A DNA stretch of 64,000 bases from Azospirillum fermentarium (GCF_025961205.1 NZ_JAOQNH010000001.1:2628001-2692000); one strand, 5' to 3'; positions 26,286 to 37,215 are shown, counted from the first letter of the stretch. Notes: generated by a model not told the origin, from the letters alone. A program made the numbers and translations.

Positions 26286-26903
26286 CTACCGCTGTTGCGG
26301 CGGTGCAACGCCACGGTCGCGCCATTCGTCGGCCAGGATGGCGTAGAGCACATGGTCCCGCCACACCCCATCGATGCGCAGATAGCCGCGGGCATAGCCT
26401 TCGTGGGTGAAGCCCACCCGTTCCAGCAGCGTGCGGCTGGCGTCGTTGATGGGCAGACACGCCGCCTCCACCCGGTGCAGCCCGATGTGGGTGAAGGCGA
26501 AATCCAGCACCAGCCGCGTGGCGGCGGAGACATAGCCCTTGCTGGCATAGGGCTTGCCGGCCCAATAGCCCAGCGTGGCCGTCTGGGCCACGCCGCGGCG
26601 CACGTTGGTCAGCCCCAGCCCGCCGACCACGGCGTCGGTGTGGGGATCGAAGATCAGGAAGCTGTAGGAAAGATCGTCGCGCCATTCCTGCGCCTGACGC
26701 CGCAGCCGGCGGGCGAAGGACGCACGGCTCAGCGCGTCCGCCGGCCACGTGGGTTCCCACGGCGTGAGGAAATCCCGCGAGGCCGACCGCAATTCCGCCC
26801 ACGCGCGCCAGTCGTGGGGGGATGGGGGGCGGATGTAGCAGCGCGGCCCGTCCAGCCGCACCGCGGGCGGGCCAATCAGCCCCCCGCTGAGGAAGCGAAT
26901 CAT
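26286..26903 (-). CDS. GNAT acetyltransferase, RimJ/RimL type
   Basis: The 205-residue protein has the GNAT fold of ribosomal-protein N-acetyltransferases: YIRPPSPHDWRAWAELR near the start, GYWAGKPYASKGYVSAATRLVLDFAF near residue 117 (acetyl-CoA loop) and HRVEAACLPINDASRTLLERVGFTHEGYARGYLRIDG near 145-180. It is the last gene of a thrC-M16-GNAT group on the minus strand, 30 bases after the peptidase gene. Its substrate is not known. Confidence 0.88.
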   Translation of the reverse strand: MIRFLSGGLIGPPAVRLDGPRCYIRPPSPHDWRAWAELRSASRDFLTPWEPTWPADALSRASFARRLRRQAQEWRDDLSYSFLIFDPHTDAVVGGLGLTNVRRGVAQTATLGYWAGKPYASKGYVSAATRLVLDFAFTHIGLHRVEAACLPINDASRTLLERVGFTHEGYARGYLRIDGVWRDHVLYAILADEWRDRGVAPPQQR

Positions 26904-26933
26904 CGGCCCTGCCCCGTCATATGCCCCCGGCCT

Positions 26934-28193
26934 TTACGCCAGACGCGCCGTAATGCGGCTGTAATCCTCCAGCCCGCTCACCGGCCCCAGAGCGGCCACC
27001 GTCGGCATGCACGCGCGCAGCCGGCGGGCCACCCGCATCACCGCGTCGCAATCCACGGCGTCGATGCGCCGGACCATCTCGTCCACCGGCACCGGGCGGC
27101 CATAGACCAGCAACTGCTGCCCCAACTGCTCGCAGCGGGACATGGAGCTTTCCAGCGCCATCAGCGTGCCGGCCTTCATCTGCGCCCGCGCCCGCGCCAC
27201 CTCGTCCTCGGTCACGTCCTTGCCGACCTTGACCAGTTCCTCGCAGACGATGGGCAGCAGTTCCGTCACCTCGTCCGGGCCGGTGCCGGCGTAGATGCCG
27301 AACAGCCCGCCGTCGTGATAGCCGCCGGTGAAGCTGTAGATGGAATAGACCAGCCCGCGCTTTTCCCGCACCTCCTGGAACAGGCGCGACGACATGCCCC
27401 CGCCCAGCAGGGTGGACAGCACCGAATGGGCGTAGAAATCGGGATCGTGGATGCCCACCCCGTCGAAGCCCAGGACCAGATGCAACTGCTCCAGATCCCG
27501 CTCCTCGCGGAAATCACCGCCGCGGTAGGCGGCGGCCTCCCCCTTCGGATCGGCGTTGGCCTGCAGGCCGGCGAAGGCTTCCTCGGCCAGGGACACGAAG
27601 CGGTTGTGCTCGATCCGCCCCGCCGCCGCCAGCACCATGGACGACCCGGCGTAGTTCTGCCGCATATATTCCACGAGCGCGTCGCGCGACAGGCTGCCGA
27701 CGATCTCCTCCGACCCCAGCACCGGGCGGCCCAGCGCCTGGCTGGGGTACGCAGTGGCCTGGAAATGGTCGAAGATCACGTCGTCGGGGGTGTCCGCCGC
27801 CTGCCCGATCTCCTGCAGCACCACGGTGCGCTCGCGGGCCAGCTCCTCCCCGTCGATGACGGAGTTCTGGAGCATGTCGGCGATGATGTCGAGCGCCAGC
27901 GCCGAATCCTCGTGCAGCACCTTGGCGTAATAGGCGGTGTGCTCGCGGGTGGTGTAGGCGTTCAACTGGCCGCCCACGTTCTCGATCTCTTCGGAAATGC
28001 GGTAGGCGGACCGGCGCTGGGTGCCCTTGAACAGCATGTGTTCGACCAGATGGGCGACACCGTTGACCGGAGCGGGCTCGTTGCGCGTGCCGACCCCCAC
28101 CCAACAGCCCAGCGATACCGTCTGCACGTCGGGCATGGTGTCGGTAGCGACCCGCAGCCCGTTGGAAAGCGTCGTGACCTTCACTGCACTCAT
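26934..28193 (-). CDS. M16 family zinc peptidase (processing-peptidase-like)
   Basis: The 419-residue protein matches bacterial homologues of the mitochondrial processing peptidase beta subunit. The inverted zinc motif HLVEH lies near residue 48 in GVAHLVEHMLFKGT, and downstream ERTVVLQEI supplies the distal Glu. The C-terminal M16 half has LLGGGMSSRLFQEVREKRGLVYSIYSF, a highly conserved pattern. It is cytoplasmic, with no signal peptide. Its ATG overlaps the thrC stop by four bases (ATGA), an arrangement conserved in alphaproteobacteria. Confidence 0.92.
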   Translation of the reverse strand: MSAVKVTTLSNGLRVATDTMPDVQTVSLGCWVGVGTRNEPAPVNGVAHLVEHMLFKGTQRRSAYRISEEIENVGGQLNAYTTREHTAYYAKVLHEDSALALDIIADMLQNSVIDGEELARERTVVLQEIGQAADTPDDVIFDHFQATAYPSQALGRPVLGSEEIVGSLSRDALVEYMRQNYAGSSMVLAAAGRIEHNRFVSLAEEAFAGLQANADPKGEAAAYRGGDFREERDLEQLHLVLGFDGVGIHDPDFYAHSVLSTLLGGGMSSRLFQEVREKRGLVYSIYSFTGGYHDGGLFGIYAGTGPDEVTELLPIVCEELVKVGKDVTEDEVARARAQMKAGTLMALESSMSRCEQLGQQLLVYGRPVPVDEMVRRIDAVDCDAVMRVARRLRACMPTVAALGPVSGLEDYSRITARLA

Positions 28194-29617
28194 GCGTTGG
28201 CTCCGGCGGCCCGCGACCGCCCCATGACGAAGGACTGCACTTCGGCCAGATCGTTGGGCAGAACGGTCAGCCGTTCCTCCCGCTCGAACAGGTCGGACAG
28301 GCGCGGCGGCAGGCCGGGGCGCCGCCCGGTGGCCTGTTCCACCGCGTCGGGGAACTTGGCCGGATGGGCGGTGGACAGCACCACCATCGCCGCCGCGTCA
28401 TCGACCACGCCGGCATCCGACAGCGCCGCCGCCGCGGCCCCCACCCCCACCGCGGTGTGCGGATCCAGGGTGTAGCCGCCGCTGGCCGTGGCCGTGGCGC
28501 GGATGATGTCCATGGTCTGCGTCTCGTCCACCCGGTAGCCGGCGAACAGGACGAGCGCGGCGTTCAACTGGTCCGGGGTGACGGCGAAGCGGCCCTCGGC
28601 GCGGAAACGGTCCATGCTCGCCTGCACCGCGGAACCGTCGCGGCCCAACAGGTCGAACAGCAGCCGTTCGAAATTGCTCGAAATCTGGATATCCATGCTG
28701 GGACTCAAGGTAGGCGTCACCGGCGCCATGACCATGGACCCGCTGGCAAAAAATCGCGCCAGGATGTCGTTGCTGTTGGAGCCGACCACCAGCCTGTCGA
28801 TGGGCAGACCCATGGCGCGGGCGCCATAGGCGGCATAGACGTTGCCGAAGTTGCCGGTGGGCACGGTGAACGCCACCTTGCGGTCGGGCGCGCCCAGAGC
28901 CACGGCGGCGGCGAAGTAATAGACGATCTGGGCCATGATGCGCGCCCAGTTGATGGAGTTCACCGCCGACAGCCCCACCCGGTCGCGGAAGGCCCCGTCG
29001 TTGAACAGCGCCTTCACCAGATCCTGGCAATCGTCGAAGGTACCCTCCAGCGCCACGTTGTGGACGTTGGACGACAGAACCGTCGTCATCTGGCGGCGCT
29101 GCACCGCCGACGTGCGGCCCTGGGGGTGCAGGATCACGATGTCCACGTTCTCGCGGTCGCGGCACGCCTCGATGGCCGCCGAGCCGGTATCGCCCGAGGT
29201 GGCGCCGACGATGGTCACCCGCTGGCCGCGCTTGGCCAGCACATGGTCGAACAGCCGGCCCAGAAGCTGGAGCGCCACATCCTTGAACGCCAGCGTCGGG
29301 CCGTGGAACAGCTCCAGCACCCAGGTGCGGGAATCGAGCTGCACCAGCGGCGTCACCGCGGCATGGTCGAAGGTGGCGTAGGTGTCGCGGACGATGGCGC
29401 GGAATTCATCCTCGGCGATGGCCCCGCCCAGGAAGGGCAGCATGACCCGCACCGCGATTTCCGCATAGGGCAGACCGCGCAGGGCGCGGATTTCATCGGG
29501 TGAGAACTGCGGCCAGCTTTCCGGCACGTACAGCCCGCCGTCGCGGGCCAGACCGGCAAGGAGGACATCTTCGAAACCCAGAACCGGGGCCGCACCCCGC
29601 GTGCTGACGTACCGCAC
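28190..29617 (-). CDS. thrC: Threonine synthase
   Basis: ThrC is a PLP enzyme that converts O-phosphohomoserine to threonine. The 475-residue protein begins VRYVSTRGAAPVLGFEDVLLAG, so the GTG at 29617 is the natural start, preceded by CAGGAGA. The PLP Lys lies in GPTLAFKDVALQLLG near residue 110. VGATSGDTGSAAIEA near 155 binds phosphate, and VPTGNFGNVYAAYGA is near 250. It is coupled to the M16 peptidase gene by a four-base overlap. Confidence 0.95.
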   Translation of the reverse strand: MRYVSTRGAAPVLGFEDVLLAGLARDGGLYVPESWPQFSPDEIRALRGLPYAEIAVRVMLPFLGGAIAEDEFRAIVRDTYATFDHAAVTPLVQLDSRTWVLELFHGPTLAFKDVALQLLGRLFDHVLAKRGQRVTIVGATSGDTGSAAIEACRDRENVDIVILHPQGRTSAVQRRQMTTVLSSNVHNVALEGTFDDCQDLVKALFNDGAFRDRVGLSAVNSINWARIMAQIVYYFAAAVALGAPDRKVAFTVPTGNFGNVYAAYGARAMGLPIDRLVVGSNSNDILARFFASGSMVMAPVTPTLSPSMDIQISSNFERLLFDLLGRDGSAVQASMDRFRAEGRFAVTPDQLNAALVLFAGYRVDETQTMDIIRATATASGGYTLDPHTAVGVGAAAAALSDAGVVDDAAAMVVLSTAHPAKFPDAVEQATGRRPGLPPRLSDLFEREERLTVLPNDLAEVQSFVMGRSRAAGANA

Positions 29618-29759
29618 CGCTTGACACTCTCCTGACGGAAGAAACGACGGAAGGTAGCGGGGGTGCGGGGTGTCCGCAAGGGATTCAGCACCGGTCACGG
29701 GGCCGCGGGGCCGGGAATTTTCCCGGCCCCCGCCCGTTTCGCGCCGCAGTCCGCCGCCG

Positions 29760-31127
29760 TCAGGCGGTGGGCAGCGTCAGGTAAAGCAACTGCTGGTACG
29801 TCCAGGGCATGTGCTGCCACAGGTTCGACGTGGTGCTGTTGATGGTGGGGCCGGCGGTGTTCAGCGTGGCGATGTTCCACTGGGACGGCGGAACAACCCC
29901 GGTGCCCGACCCCTGCGACACCAGATAGGTGGGGTAATAGACGGTGGCGTTGCCGTTGAGCGGGAAGGTGTAGGTATCCGCCGGGGTCTGCGGGCTGGCG
30001 GTGGTGACCGGGGCGCCGTTCAGGATGATCGGCGTGCCCACGCGCGTGTAGTTGAGGTTGTAGGGCAGGTTCAGCGTGTTGATCACGTTGAACAGGTCAT
30101 CGACCAGTTGCGACGCGCCGGCCGCCTGGGCGATGGCCTCGATCCCTTCCCAATAGTTGAGATCCTTGGAGGTCTGGATGGTCAGCGGCACCTGGGGCAC
30201 GGTGTCCAGCGTGTTCAGCACGGTGTAGAAGCCGAAGCCCTGATTCTGGAACGCCAGCGCGGTGGCATAGGCGAAATAGTCGTTGCCCGGCTTGGGCTGG
30301 GCGAAGGCATAGCACTTGACGTTGATGGTGTAGCCGCTGAACGGCTGGGTCGCCAGCCACGCCGCCGCCAGCGACGCCAGACCGGCGCCCAGGCTGTGGC
30401 CGGTGACGTACAGGTTGATTTCCTTCACACCGGCGGGAAGCTGGCTCAACAGGGCCTGAATCCGTCCCGACAGGGACGTCATCACCGGAACCGGCTTGGT
30501 CTGTTCCGGCAGCTCGGTCGCCAGGGTGTCCAGGCTTTCCAGCGCCAGCCGGAAGCCCAGATGCACCAGCGCGCTTTCCGCCGAGATGTTGCCGGCGGTG
30601 TTCACGTACGACTTGGAAAGGCCGATGGTGTTCAACACCGTCTGCACCGCGGCGGGCAGCGCGTTCCAGATGTCGGCGGGGATCAGGGTCTTCAGCTCAC
30701 CCGCGGGAATCGGCTGGGCCGTGACCGGGATGGCGAAGAAATCCTCCAGCACGTTCACGCCGGTCATGGTGCCGCGGAACGCCAGGGCATAGGTGGGGGT
30801 GGACGTCTGGCTGACCAGACCGGCCAGGATCGCCTGATTCCCCAGCGAAGATTCGACGATCGACCAGGCCCAGTCCAGATTGCCCAACGCACCCTTGGTG
30901 AAGGCAGCCTGCCAATCGGACGGCCAACGGTTGTAGAAGATGGACGGGATCAGATCCTGCGTCGCCGCGGCAAAGGGGGAGCCGGTGGCCGGCTGGCTTG
31001 GCAGCAGATACCCCGGCTGCCCCTCGGGCGCATAGGCGGGCAGGAACGAGTCCACCGCGCTGGCAAGCTGAAGAATTTCCAGGCATTCCGCGGCGTCGTA
31101 CGCCGCCCCAAAAGTAGGCAGGGCCAT
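29760..31127 (-). CDS. Class 3 lipase-like alpha/beta hydrolase
   Basis: The 455-residue protein has the lipase nucleophile elbow VTGHSLGAGLASLAAAW near residue 245, preceded by TPTYALAFRGTMTGVNVLEDFF (oxyanion region) and followed by CYAFAQPKPGNDYFAY. A later Asp in LNTLDTVPQVP is a good catalytic candidate. No signal peptide is present. The composition is rich in Asn, Thr, Gln and poor in Lys/Arg, which is typical of exported proteins, so another secretion route is possible. GGAGA lies five bases before the ATG. The gene is monocistronic. Confidence 0.82.
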   Translation of the reverse strand: MALPTFGAAYDAAECLEILQLASAVDSFLPAYAPEGQPGYLLPSQPATGSPFAAATQDLIPSIFYNRWPSDWQAAFTKGALGNLDWAWSIVESSLGNQAILAGLVSQTSTPTYALAFRGTMTGVNVLEDFFAIPVTAQPIPAGELKTLIPADIWNALPAAVQTVLNTIGLSKSYVNTAGNISAESALVHLGFRLALESLDTLATELPEQTKPVPVMTSLSGRIQALLSQLPAGVKEINLYVTGHSLGAGLASLAAAWLATQPFSGYTINVKCYAFAQPKPGNDYFAYATALAFQNQGFGFYTVLNTLDTVPQVPLTIQTSKDLNYWEGIEAIAQAAGASQLVDDLFNVINTLNLPYNLNYTRVGTPIILNGAPVTTASPQTPADTYTFPLNGNATVYYPTYLVSQGSGTGVVPPSQWNIATLNTAGPTINSTTSNLWQHMPWTYQQLLYLTLPTA

Positions 31128-31393
31128 AACGGTCTCCAAAAAATATCGTGGAATGGATCGGACAGGGCTAAATTTGCCGCCGGATGCATTATGGCCGGCA
31201 AGCGCGCATGCTCTCGGGCGCACCCAAATTGGAATTTCGGGTGCTAGCATCTTTCAGGTGTTTCATCTTTACTTGGAACAGCGCTACATTGCGTAAGCTA
31301 ATCATTGGCAATCAAGAACAAATTGATTACAAACGAATTATTACATATGAGTTCAATTCGACCCTTCACCCCCTTCCTCGTATGGGAGCGGCC

Positions 31394-32029
31394 ATGACTC
31401 ATCGCCTCGTCCTTTTCGACTTCGACGGAACGCTGGCAGACTCGTTCCCCTGGTTCATCGGCATCCTGAACGAGGTGGCGGAGACCTTCCGCTTCCGCCC
31501 CGTGGCCGATGACGAGGTGGAGGAACTGCGCGGCCTGGACGCCCGCGCCATCATCGCGCGGCTGGGGGTGCCCCTGTGGAAGCTGCCGATGATCGCCACC
31601 CACATGCGCCAGGCCCAGCGCCGTGACATCGGGAAAATCCACCCCTTCGACGGCGTGCCGGAGATGCTCGGGACGCTGAAGGACGCCGGCCTGACCCTGG
31701 CCGTGGTGACGTCGAACAGCGAGGAGAACATGCGCCGCGTGCTGGGGGACACCGCCAGGGTCTTCGCCTGCACCGACTGCGGCGCGTCGCTGTTCGGCAA
31801 GGCGGCGCGGCTGCGGGCGGTGCTGCGGCGTACCGGCATCCCCGCCGGATCGGCCCTGTTCATCGGCGACGAGATCCGCGACGCCGACGCCGCACGGGAC
31901 GCGGGGGTGGATTTCGGCGCCGTGGCCTGGGGCTATACCACGGCGGGTGCGCTGGCCGCCACGCAGCCGGCCCACCTGTTTTCCACGGTCGCGGACATCG
32001 CCGCCGCGCTTTCCACACCAAAATGTTGA
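31394..32029 (+). CDS. HAD-superfamily hydrolase (phosphoglycolate phosphatase-like)
   Basis: The 211-residue HAD protein has motif I LFDFDGTLADS at residue 8, motif II VVTSNS near 108, a Lys in LFGKAARL as motif III and motif IV FIGDEIRDADAARDAG near 158. The small helical cap (C1 type) carries the FRFRPVADDEVEELRGLDARAIIARLG region. Substrate unknown. GGGAG five bases upstream supports the ATG at 31394. The upstream 260 bases are AT-rich. Confidence 0.85.
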   Translation: MTHRLVLFDFDGTLADSFPWFIGILNEVAETFRFRPVADDEVEELRGLDARAIIARLGVPLWKLPMIATHMRQAQRRDIGKIHPFDGVPEMLGTLKDAGLTLAVVTSNSEENMRRVLGDTARVFACTDCGASLFGKAARLRAVLRRTGIPAGSALFIGDEIRDADAARDAGVDFGAVAWGYTTAGALAATQPAHLFSTVADIAAALSTPKC

Positions 32030-32080
32030 TTTAAAGATGAAACAATACATACAGTGTGGAGTATCTTTTTCGAGAGACGC

Positions 32081-32890
32081 ATGATGCCTGATGCGGTGAA
32101 TATACGGCCCCTGTCCCTGACCGAATTGGAACAGCGCATCGCCCCGCTGACACAAAAAGACCTTGAGCTTCTGAAGCTTGACATTCGGTTTGAGACCGAG
32201 GAAAGCAAGATTTTAGATTACAAAATCACCGTTCTGTACTACAGGGAAGAGAAAATCCCGATGCTGTATTGTCTGAAATTACCGGAGAATCAACCGGTCA
32301 ACCTCCCGATAAGCCGCATATTATCGATCAAAGACTGCGACAATCTCATCGAAGGACCGGTGCGATTCTTTTCCCGCTTTGGGATCAGCACCGATGGGGT
32401 GTGTTTTTCCCGCCACGCCTTGAGCGACAGCCAACCGTCCGGCACACAGATGTTTCGGGGCTATGGCCGCAAATTCCCGCCCAGACCACCGGCCGGAGGA
32501 TTCGATGCCGCGGTGAATGCGCAGCAGCCCAAGACCTCCCCTCCTCCTCCGCAGCCGCAGCCGCAGCCGCAGCCGCAGCCGCAGCCGCAGCCCGCTTCGG
32601 TTGAAGAGGAACTTCCTGTACGGGATTTAAATCAACCGCTTTGGAGATTTATGCGGAAATCAGTATTGATTTTTTTCATCATTTTTGCATCCCTCTTTTT
32701 CATGTATGGAGGTGCAATGGCGGCATCGGGTATTATTTTTTTTGAAATGATTCTAGCAACAATTTTTGGAACGCTAATGCCCAGGCTGATCTTGCCCCAC
32801 GAGCTTAATCCATCGAGATTAAAAGTATTTTTGATATGCTTTTTCACTCTCCTTGTTTTTACTATCTGTACCGCAATCATCATGGGATAA
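32081..32890 (+). CDS. Hypothetical membrane protein with Pro-Gln repeat, AT-rich
   Basis: The protein has about 269 residues: a charged soluble N-terminal part (residues 1-150), a (Pro-Gln) repeat near 155-170 and two predicted transmembrane helices near the C-terminus (LIFFIIFASLFFMYGG and VFLICFFTLLVFTIC). Base composition is visibly more AT-rich than its neighbours, with many A/T third positions, which suggests recent transfer. I do not recognise the family. The ATGATG start follows GAGAG. Confidence 0.6.
   Translation: MMPDAVNIRPLSLTELEQRIAPLTQKDLELLKLDIRFETEESKILDYKITVLYYREEKIPMLYCLKLPENQPVNLPISRILSIKDCDNLIEGPVRFFSRFGISTDGVCFSRHALSDSQPSGTQMFRGYGRKFPPRPPAGGFDAAVNAQQPKTSPPPPQPQPQPQPQPQPQPASVEEELPVRDLNQPLWRFMRKSVLIFFIIFASLFFMYGGAMAASGIIFFEMILATIFGTLMPRLILPHELNPSRLKVFLICFFTLLVFTICTAIIMG
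32551..32592 (+). repeat. Hexanucleotide repeat (GCAGCC)x7
   Basis: Seven perfect copies of GCAGCC encode the Pro-Gln run of the membrane protein. In-frame slippage would change the linker length by two residues per copy without a frameshift. Confidence 0.9.
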
Positions 32891-33057
32891 CAGCAGAGGG
32901 GCTGCCCTCTCCTCCCGCGCCGGTCTCTACCCCATCCGAACCCGGCGCCCCTTTGGCCCATCCTCCTTCGCGCCCGTGATTTCCGCTCTGCCTCTCCACA
33001 CTATCGGGGATGCGGCCCCCACGAAATGGGAGGGGCCGATCACAAGCGGAGGACACC

Positions 33058-33822
33058 ATGCGCAGATGCCGCACAGCCGCGGCGGCCATCGGTCTGCTTC
33101 TGATGGCCGGCTCCACAAGCACCCTGGCGGACGCCAGCACGCGCCGCATCGGCACCGGTTTCGAGGATTCGTTCCTGAAATTCGACCTCACCCGCTGGCA
33201 CAAGGGCAACGGGTGGAGCAACGGTACCTATATGGGCTGCGCGTGGAACGCGCGGAATCTTGCCGTGCAGGGCGGCAACCTGATGCTGTCGATCACGGGT
33301 GACCGGGCTGGGCGCGAGCAGTATTCCTGCGCCGAGTACCAGACCAACCAGCATTACGGCTACGGCATCTATCAGGTAAACCTGAAGGCGGTGCGGGCCG
33401 ACGGGGTGATGACCAGCGTGTCCCACTACACCGGCCCGCCGTTCAACGACCCGTGGGACGAGATCACCATGGGCATCGCCGGCAAGGACACGGGCAAACT
33501 GGAGGTCAGCTACGTCTCCAACGGCACACCCCACCGGGACACGGTGATCGATCTGGGCTTCGACGCCGCTGCCGACTTCCACACCTATGGTTTCGAATGG
33601 AAGCCGGACCGCATCACGTGGCTGGTGGACGGCAAGCCGGTCCACACCGTCACCGGCGCGCCGGGCAGCCTGCCCATGGTGCCGGGGCGGCTCTATCTGC
33701 AATTCTGGAACGGCATCGGCGCGGGAGAGTGGCTGAAGCCGTTCAAGTATCCCGGCCATCCCCTGACCGCGACGGTGGCGTGGGTGTCCTATCGTGAAGA
33801 GGCGTCCACGCTGAACAACTGA
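33058..33822 (+). CDS. Secreted GH16-family protein with degenerate active site
   Basis: The 254-residue protein has a signal peptide (residues 1-25) and a lichenase-type GH16 beta-jelly roll: GWSNGTYMGCAWN, YGIYQVNLKAVRADGVMTSVSHYTGP, FHTYGFEWKPDRITWLVDGKPVHTVTG. The expected catalytic DEIDIE signature reads WDEITMGIAGKD. The nucleophile Glu is kept, but the middle Asp is Thr and the acid/base Glu is Gly. Hydrolysis by the usual mechanism is therefore unlikely; it may bind glycans. GCGGAGG precedes the ATG. Confidence 0.8.
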   Translation: MRRCRTAAAAIGLLLMAGSTSTLADASTRRIGTGFEDSFLKFDLTRWHKGNGWSNGTYMGCAWNARNLAVQGGNLMLSITGDRAGREQYSCAEYQTNQHYGYGIYQVNLKAVRADGVMTSVSHYTGPPFNDPWDEITMGIAGKDTGKLEVSYVSNGTPHRDTVIDLGFDAAADFHTYGFEWKPDRITWLVDGKPVHTVTGAPGSLPMVPGRLYLQFWNGIGAGEWLKPFKYPGHPLTATVAWVSYREEASTLNN

Positions 33823-33899
33823 GTCCTATTGCCGTCAAGCTCCCACCGGGACCATTGCCGTGGTCCCGGCGGCGGCTCGCCCGCCGGGGAGGCGGCCCA

Positions 33900-34499
33900 T
33901 CAAGGGAGAAGAAAGGAGAAGGTGACCGCATCCTTCGCCCGGGTGATATCCTCGATCGTCCAACGGTGGCAGGGGGTCAGAACGCCCGGAAGCGGGCGCA
34001 TGCCATTGGAGTCGACCACCTTCACCCCCTTGTCGGGCTTGATGCAGATGGTGCCCTGCCCCTTGATGCCTTTCTTGCGCAGGGCCGCTGCGTGGCTGTC
34101 CTCCATATCCCGCAAGGAGATGGCGTATTCCCCGTTGGAGAAGCGGTGGAAGGAGAACCAGATCGTTCCGCCGCCCGCATCGGGCACAAAGGTTTCGGTC
34201 TCTTTCGTGACGTCCCCCTTCCACGTGAACGCCCCCGAAGAGCGCAGGGCGCCGCGGTAGGTGCCGCTGAAACCCAGCTCCCGGAGCGCCTGCGCCATGT
34301 CCTCCGGCGGAGTATCGGCCTTGGCACCGGCCGGCTGACCGTCCTCGGCCGAAGACAGGGAGATCACGTCACCCGCATACTGCAACTCATAGGTGCCGTC
34401 GCGGTGGATGGTCAGCGTTGCCGTGAATTTGTCGGGAGCCAGGCAACTGGACAGCGACAGGGCTGCCAGCACGATCAAAAATGGGCGCATCCATGTCAT
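33900..34499 (-). CDS. Predicted lipoprotein, unknown function
   Basis: The 199-residue protein has a lipoprotein signal (FLIVLAALSLSSC, Cys near residue 19). A beta-rich domain follows with DKFTATLTIHRDGTYELQYAGDV near the N-terminus. GGGTIWFSFHRFSNGEYAISLRD and ITRAKDAVTFSFLLP come later. The ATG at 34499 overlaps the upstream gene's stop (ATGA), so the two are co-translated. I do not recognise the family. Confidence 0.65.
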   Translation of the reverse strand: MTWMRPFLIVLAALSLSSCLAPDKFTATLTIHRDGTYELQYAGDVISLSSAEDGQPAGAKADTPPEDMAQALRELGFSGTYRGALRSSGAFTWKGDVTKETETFVPDAGGGTIWFSFHRFSNGEYAISLRDMEDSHAAALRKKGIKGQGTICIKPDKGVKVVDSNGMRPLPGVLTPCHRWTIEDITRAKDAVTFSFLLP

Positions 34500-34948
34500 G
34501 GCAAGGAAACCTTCCACGGCGATCCGGGAGGTTTCATCAACTCGATGTTGCCGATATTTGTCTTTATGATACCGTTCTTGAGGATAACGTCAATTTTGCA
34601 TTCGGCCGATTGAAACTCGGCACCAAGAATTTCTTTTTTCTCATACTCACAAGCGTACGCCTTCACTGTTTCCAGACCGATGATGTGCATCTCGTCCTTT
34701 TCCAGCCCCTCGCGCATCTTGACCAGCAGGTTCGGGTCTTTGGCCATATTCTGCTTCATTTCGCCGGTCATGAGGATCAGCGACTGCATGGCATCGATAT
34801 CGGCCGCCGCGATCGCTTTGATGAACGACTCGGCGGTGGAAGCGGCATCGTCCCTGAACCAGGCTTTGCCCCCCAACACCACGAAAGCCACAGGCACCGC
34901 AACGGCGACAGCCGCCAGCAACGCCAGCTTCTTTTTACGGCCACTCAT
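34496..34948 (-). CDS. Membrane-anchored hypothetical protein
   Basis: The 150-residue protein has a basic N-terminus (MSGRKKKL), one transmembrane helix (residues 8-26) and an extracytoplasmic domain. That domain has helix-rich SFIKAIAAADIDAMQSLILMTGEM and strand-rich VDVILKNG-type segments, and two Cys (YACEYE, SAECKI) that could pair. The layout resembles NTF2-like or DUF4878 domains, but the identity is not secure. It is the first gene of a two-gene unit with the lipoprotein. Confidence 0.6.
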   Translation of the reverse strand: MSGRKKKLALLAAVAVAVPVAFVVLGGKAWFRDDAASTAESFIKAIAAADIDAMQSLILMTGEMKQNMAKDPNLLVKMREGLEKDEMHIIGLETVKAYACEYEKKEILGAEFQSAECKIDVILKNGIIKTNIGNIELMKPPGSPWKVSLP

Positions 34949-35059
34949 GACAAAACCCCGTTCTTCGCCCCGAAACCGCGGAGCAGCCTGAAAAAACGGG
35001 GGAAAATATATGGTCAGGGCCGCGCCATCGGCAATTGGGGGAATTTCCCCATAGCAGGG

Positions 35060-36555
<1,496 letters not shown>

Positions 36556-36559
<4 letters not shown>

Positions 36560-37215
36560 GACGGCTCCCGTGGGCGGCGGCGCTGGGACAGGACGTAGAT
36601 CACCACCAGCGTGGCGGCCAGACCGAACCACGTCAAGGCGTACTGGGCATGGTTGTTGGGAAGCTCGGCGCGCGGCTCGATCCCGGCGGGCGCCCCCGCC
36701 GGCTCCTGCCCCGGCGTCACCTCCACCACCACCGGCAGGGCGGTGCCGATACCGGCCAGCGCCACCAGATCGGGGATGTGGACCCACCCCGACGATCCCG
36801 GCACCCGCGCCACCCCGCGCCACGCCACGAGCCGGTCGGGGCCGGGGGCCGCGTGATAATCCAGCGGCACCCAGCCGCGATTGACCAGCACCGGCGGCCC
36901 GGCGGCCCGCTGGACCGGGGTGACGATCTCGTACCCCGCCCGGCCCTGGCGCGGGCGGGCCGGCACCTTCTGCGAGCGGCTGTCCAGCAGCACGCCCGCC
37001 ACCGTGACCGGGCGCAGGTCCAGCGCGTCCGCGTCGTCCACCGCCGCCGGCAGCGGCACGGGCGGGGCGTGGATGCGCTCCTGCACGCGGGCCAGCAACG
37101 CCTCCTTCCATTCCAGCCGGTGAAGCTGCCACACGCCCAGCCCCACCATCACCGCCACCGCCGGCACGGTGACGAGGGTGGCGCGGCGGGAGGGGCGGAA
37201 CGCCGCGGTCCTCAC
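36556..37215 (-). CDS. SURF1 family cytochrome oxidase assembly protein
   Basis: The 219-residue protein has one transmembrane helix at each end (residues 13-30 and about 192-210) with a periplasmic domain between, the SURF1 topology. It has the family signatures GVWQLHRLEWKEALL near residue 26, PVLVNRGWVPLDYHAAP near 113 and NNHAQYALTWFGLAATLVVIY near 188. SURF1 helps insert heme a into subunit I. The GTG start at 37215 overlaps the DUF983 stop as GTGA. Confidence 0.9.
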
